A stretch of 9,890 nt of DNA from Clostridiales bacterium UBA3705 (lineage in GTDB: Bacteria; Bacillota_A; Clostridia; Oscillospirales; Oscillospiraceae), in contig DFIE01000019.1 of assembly GCA_002372735.1 (NCBI GenBank), positions 1 to 9,890 on the forward strand. The letters are read 5' to 3'. Both the position numbers and the translations under genes were made by a program. Every line of letters begins with the position of its first letter. The first letter of the stretch is position 1. Under the pieces are notes generated by a model. That model was not told the DNA's origin and did no database searches. It saw nothing but the letters and a program-made list of their open reading frames with translations. Shown here one piece after another: positions 6,694-9,890 of this stretch.

Positions 6694-7416
6694 ATGAAAT
6701 GGTTTTCCAACCGATTTCAGCGGGAGGGCGCCGGCCGTCCGGCACCCTCCACCGGCTGGCCCAGAGCGGGCGTCATGGCCATGACCCACTTTTGGAAGCT
6801 GGTTGCCGTAAACCTGCTGTTTGTGGTGTTCTCTCTGCCGGTGTTTACCCTCCCTGCGGCCCTCACGGCGCTGAACCGGGTGTGCGTCATCATTTATAAA
6901 GAGGGCAACATCTTCCTGTTCACCGAATTCTGGAAGGAATTCAAGCGCAGCTTCTGGCGCACCATGCTGCCGGCCCTGGGCTTCGGGGTGCTGCTCTTCG
7001 GCGGCTACTTCTTTATGAGCCTGGCCAACGGCAACCTGCAGCTGGGCTTTGTGGCCGTGGTGTTCTTTGCCCTGGGTATGCTGATGGTCGCGGTGGCGGT
7101 GCTGGTAGGGGAGTACTTCTTTGTGGTCATTGCCGTGCTGGACATCAGCGTGGTCAACGGCCTGAAGAACGCGTTTCTCCTCAGCATTTCCAAGCCGGTC
7201 TACTCCATCGGCACGCTGCTGCTGGTGGCGTTCCTGGCAGTGGCCCTGGCGGCGCTGATGCCGCTCATCGGCTCGGTGCTGCTGGTGCTGATCTGGGTCT
7301 CGCTGACCCAATATCCCATTTGTTTCATGGTCTATGACATTACCGAGGACCTGGTTCTGATCCCCTATGAGAATCAAAAGCAGGCCCAGGCGTCGGAAGA
7401 TTTGGACAATACCTGA
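6694..7416 (+). CDS. DUF624 (YesL-like) integral membrane protein
   Basis: A 240-residue membrane protein of unknown biochemical function, from a family often found beside carbohydrate ABC importers in Firmicutes (YesL in Bacillus subtilis). The N-terminus MKWFSNRF, a polar Gly/Pro-rich stretch to about residue 27, then THFWKLVAVNLLFVVFSLPVFTLPAALTAL match the family pattern. About five hydrophobic segments follow, the last ending before the polar tail after YDITEDLVLIPYENQ. The ATG is 7 bp after the permease stop with no good ribosome site, so translation probably depends on coupling. An in-frame ATG at 6775 would remove the family-typical N-terminus and is less likely. Its role here is unknown; a part in assembly or regulation of the importer is only a guess from recurring neighbourhood. 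Confidence 0.85.
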   Translation: MKWFSNRFQREGAGRPAPSTGWPRAGVMAMTHFWKLVAVNLLFVVFSLPVFTLPAALTALNRVCVIIYKEGNIFLFTEFWKEFKRSFWRTMLPALGFGVLLFGGYFFMSLANGNLQLGFVAVVFFALGMLMVAVAVLVGEYFFVVIAVLDISVVNGLKNAFLLSISKPVYSIGTLLLVAFLAVALAALMPLIGSVLLVLIWVSLTQYPICFMVYDITEDLVLIPYENQKQAQASEDLDNT

Positions 7417-7436
7417 TCACAGGAGGTCAATTGAAA

Positions 7437-8903
7437 ATGAAGAATTACGAATTTTGGTTTGTGGTGGGCTCCCAGTTTCTGTACGGCCCCGAGGTGCTGG
7501 AGACTGTGGCCACCCGCGCCCAGGAAATGGCTGCGGAGCTGAGCAAGGTCCTGCCGTACCCCGTGGTGTACAAGGTCACTGCCAAGACCAACAAGGAGAT
7601 CACCGAGACTGTCCGGGAGGCCAACTACCGCCCGGAGTGCGCCGGCATCATCACCTGGTGCCACACCTTCTCCCCCAGCAAGATGTGGATCGACGGCCTG
7701 CGGGACCTGCAGAAGCCCTGGTGCCACCTGGCTACACAATATAATATTGAGATTCCCAACGAAGACATCGACATGGACTTCATGAACCTGAACCAGGCCG
7801 CCCACGGCGACCGGGAGCACGGCTTCATCGGCGCCCGGCTGCGCAAGCCCCGCAAGGTCATTGCCGGCCACTGGCAGGACGCCCGGGTCCATAAGCGCCT
7901 GTCCGACTGGATGAAGGCCGCCATCGGCGTGGCCGTCAGTAAGGACATGAAGGTCATGCGCTTCGGCGACAATATGCGAGAGGTCGCCGTCACCGAGGGC
8001 GACAAGGTAGAGGCCCAGATCAAGCTGGGCTGGCAGGTGAACACCTGGGCCGTGGGCGATCTGGTCAAAGAGATGGGCAAGGTCACCGAAGAAGAGATCG
8101 ACGCCCTGGTGGCGGAGTACGAGGCCGCCTATGACGTGGCCACCGACAACCTGGCCGCCATCCGCTACCAGGCCAAGGAAGAAATCGCCATGAAGAAGAT
8201 GATGGACCGGGAGGGCTGCAAGGCCTTCTCCAACACCTTCCAGGATCTGTACGGCATGGAGCAGCTCCCCGGCCTGGCCTCCCAGCACCTGATGGCCCTG
8301 GGCTACGGCTACGGCGGCGAGGGCGACTGGAAGGTCTCCGCCATGACCGCGATTTTGAAGGCCATGGGCGAGAACGGCAACGGCGCCTCCGCCTTCATGG
8401 AGGACTACACCTATCACCTGGTAGAGGGCAAGGAGTACAGCCTGGGCGCCCACATGCTGGAGGTCTGCCCATCCCTGGCGGCGGACAAGCCCCGGATTGA
8501 GACCCATCACCTGGGCATCGGCATGAACGAGAAGGACCCGGCCCGCCTGGTCTTCGAGGGCAAGGCCGGCCCCGGCATCGTGGCCAGCCTCATCGACATG
8601 GGCGGCAGGCTCCGGCTGATCGTTCAGGACATTGAGGCCGTAAAGCCCATCCTGCCCATGCCCAACCTCCCCGTGGCCCGGGTCATGTGGCGGGCCATGC
8701 CGGACCTGCTCACCGGCGTGGAGTGCTGGATCACCGCCGGCGGCGCCCATCACACGGTGCTCAGCTACGACGTCACCGCCGAGATGATGCGTGACTGGGC
8801 CCGGATGATGGACATCGAGTTCGTCCACATCGGCAAGGATACCACCCCCGAAAAGCTGGAGGAGGAGCTGCTGGTGAAGGATCTGATCTGGAAGCTGAAG
8901 TAA
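7437..8903 (+). CDS. araA: L-arabinose isomerase
   Basis: Cytoplasmic enzyme converting L-arabinose to L-ribulose, the first step after arabinose is released by the GH127 enzyme. It has 488 residues; the Escherichia coli enzyme has 500. The N-terminus NYEFWFVVGSQFLYGPEVL is characteristic. The four metal and active-site residues known from the E. coli enzyme (Glu306, Glu333, His350, His450) are all present as Glu295 (GEGDWK), Glu322 (FMEDYTYH), His339 (GAHMLEVCPS) and His439 (GGAHHT). AGGAGGT (7421-7427) precedes two possible starts: ATG at 7437, preferred, and an in-frame TTG at 7431 that would add two residues but lies very close to the ribosome site. It begins 20 bp after the DUF624 gene and is followed by the kinase, as in arabinose operons. 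Product assignment is secure. Confidence 0.97.
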   Translation: MKNYEFWFVVGSQFLYGPEVLETVATRAQEMAAELSKVLPYPVVYKVTAKTNKEITETVREANYRPECAGIITWCHTFSPSKMWIDGLRDLQKPWCHLATQYNIEIPNEDIDMDFMNLNQAAHGDREHGFIGARLRKPRKVIAGHWQDARVHKRLSDWMKAAIGVAVSKDMKVMRFGDNMREVAVTEGDKVEAQIKLGWQVNTWAVGDLVKEMGKVTEEEIDALVAEYEAAYDVATDNLAAIRYQAKEEIAMKKMMDREGCKAFSNTFQDLYGMEQLPGLASQHLMALGYGYGGEGDWKVSAMTAILKAMGENGNGASAFMEDYTYHLVEGKEYSLGAHMLEVCPSLAADKPRIETHHLGIGMNEKDPARLVFEGKAGPGIVASLIDMGGRLRLIVQDIEAVKPILPMPNLPVARVMWRAMPDLLTGVECWITAGGAHHTVLSYDVTAEMMRDWARMMDIEFVHIGKDTTPEKLEEELLVKDLIWKLK

Positions 8904-8958
8904 CAGGCAACAGGCATACTTCGTGACTCTTCGAGTTCAGGCAATAGGCAATAGGAGA
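8904..8958 (+). repeat. Heptamer repeats in the araA-kinase spacer
   Basis: Five copies of a 7-bp unit occur in two blocks: CAGGCAA and CAGGCAT (8904-8917), then CAGGCAA, TAGGCAA and TAGGAGA (8938-8958). The 20 bp between the blocks are not repetitive. The last, diverged copy supplies the ribosome site (AGGAGA, 8953-8958) 5 bp before the kinase ATG. The block starts immediately after the araA stop codon. A slippage-derived repeat is likely. Confidence 0.65.
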
Positions 8959-8963
8959 ACGAT

Positions 8964-9890
8964 ATGGAATTGAAAACTTGTACCATCGGCATTGAGCTTG
9001 GTTCCACAAGAATCAAGGCCGTGTTGATCGATGAAAACCACATTCCAGTGGCCCAGGGCGACTTTGAGTGGGAAAACCAGCTGGTAAACGGCATCTGGAC
9101 CTATGACATGGGCCTGGTGCACACCGGCCTGCAGACCTGCTTTGCCAATCTGAAAAAGGACGTGGAAGCAAAGTTTGGCGTCAAGCTGACCAACGTGGGC
9201 GCCATGGGTGTGTCCGCCATGATGCACGGGTATCTGCCCTTTGACTATGCCGGCAACCAGCTGGCGGAGTTCCGCACCTGGCGCAACACCATCACCGGCC
9301 CCGCCGCGGCGGCCCTCACCGACCTCTTCGGCTTCAACATTCCCCAAAGGTGGAGCATTGCCCACCTGTACCAGGCCATCCTGAACGGGGAGCCCCACGT
9401 CAAGGATATCGCCTTCCTCACCACGCTGGCAGGCTACATCCACTACCGGCTCACCGGGGAGAAGCTTGTGGGCATCGGCGAGGCCTCCGGCATCTTCCCC
9501 ATCGACTCTGAGGCCATGGATTACGACCAATCCATGGTGGTCAAGTTTGACAATCTGGCAGAGATCCGGGCCATGCCCTGGCGCCTGCGGGAGATTCTGC
9601 CCCAGGTCCGCCTGGCGGGCCAGAGCGGCGGCAGCCTGACCCCGGAGGGCGCGGCCTTCCTGGATCCCACCGGCACCCTGCAGCCCGGCATCCCCGTGGC
9701 CCCCTGCGAGGGCGACGCGGGCACCGGCATGGCGGCTACCAACTCCGTCCGGGTGCACACGGGCAATGTGTCCGCCGGCACCAGTGACTTTGCCATGATT
9801 GTCACTGACAAGGCCCTGGCCGTCCACCGGGAGATCGACATGGTCACCACTCCCTCGGGCATGCCGGTGGCCATGGTCCACTGCAACAAC
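8964..9890 (+). CDS. FGGY-family carbohydrate kinase, probable L-ribulokinase (partial, C-terminus beyond right edge)
   Basis: Sugar kinase of the FGGY/actin-fold family; next to araA its likely job is phosphorylating L-ribulose to L-ribulose 5-phosphate. The frame is open from the ATG at 8964 (ribosome site AGGAGA at 8953-8958) to the edge: 309 of an expected 480-530 residues, so the N-terminal lobe is complete and most of the ATP-binding lobe is missing. The first phosphate-binding loop is [23 protein letters not shown] matches the family's GDNA-type motif, with Asp251 the candidate catalytic base. AGTSD at 271-275 matches the second phosphate motif. The start differs from classical AraB (IGLDFGSDSVRAL in E. 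coli) and looks like the xylulokinase-related kinases that take the AraB role in some gut bacteria, so automatic annotation may say xylulokinase. Substrate is inferred from context. Confidence 0.88.
   Translation, partial: MELKTCTIGIELGSTRIKAVLIDENHIPVAQGDFEWENQLVNGIWTYDMGLVHTGLQTCFANLKKDVEAKFGVKLTNVGAMGVSAMMHGYLPFDYAGNQLAEFRTWRNTITGPAAAALTDLFGFNIPQRWSIAHLYQAILNGEPHVKDIAFLTTLAGYIHYRLTGEKLVGIGEASGIFPIDSEAMDYDQSMVVKFDNLAEIRAMPWRLREILPQVRLAGQSGGSLTPEGAAFLDPTGTLQPGIPVAPCEGDAGTGMAATNSVRVHTGNVSAGTSDFAMIVTDKALAVHREIDMVTTPSGMPVAMVHCNN

Noticed and set aside
7374..8828. Long open frame on the minus strand opposite araA.
   Set aside because: AraA is unmistakable with all catalytic residues; the antisense product is low-complexity His/Gly/Val-rich.
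9082..9092. GGTAAACGGC inside the kinase gene, like one half of the operator.
   Set aside because: The other half is missing; a single half-site in coding sequence is expected by chance.

Overview
This window is one carbohydrate-utilisation locus. A LacI-family repressor, cut by the left edge, reads leftward. A rightward gene train starts behind a shared promoter region and runs off the right edge. The sequence is GC-rich with G/C-ending codons, uses strong GGAGG-type ribosome sites, and carries a Gram-positive-style lipoprotein binding protein and an ABC importer without its own ATPase. Together with a DUF624/YesL-type membrane gene, this points to a high-GC member of the Clostridia (Firmicutes), probably a gut Oscillospiraceae/Ruminococcaceae relative. 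The taxonomic guess is inference from style only.

Layout. 1-872 (minus): LacI regulator. 873-1213: divergent control region with a promoter for the regulator, a promoter for the operon (TTTACA-17-TATAGT), a perfect 12-bp LacI/cre-like palindrome just after the predicted start site, a second palindrome over the -35 box and phased A-tracts. 1214-3187: GH127 beta-L-arabinofuranosidase with all five catalytic and zinc residues. 3255-4703: lipoprotein sugar-binding protein. 4704-4896: non-coding spacer with two strong inverted repeats. 4897-5823 and 5823-6686: the two ABC permeases. 6694-7416: DUF624 membrane protein. 7437-8903: L-arabinose isomerase (AraA). 8964-9890: FGGY-family kinase, cut by the right edge, in the position expected for L-ribulokinase.

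How it works together (inference from family knowledge). A beta-L-arabinofuranosyl oligosaccharide, such as arabinobiose from plant hydroxyproline-rich glycoproteins, is captured by the lipoprotein and imported by the two permeases with a shared ATPase encoded elsewhere. The cytoplasmic GH127 enzyme splits it to L-arabinose, AraA converts this to L-ribulose, and the kinase phosphorylates that for entry to the pentose phosphate pathway. An epimerase (araD) would be expected just beyond the right edge. The LacI protein is the natural candidate for local control.

I do not see a wholly new system. The parts most worth a second look are the architecture of the control region, the 86-bp palindromic element between binding protein and permease, the atypical kinase next to araA, and the heptamer repeats before that kinase.
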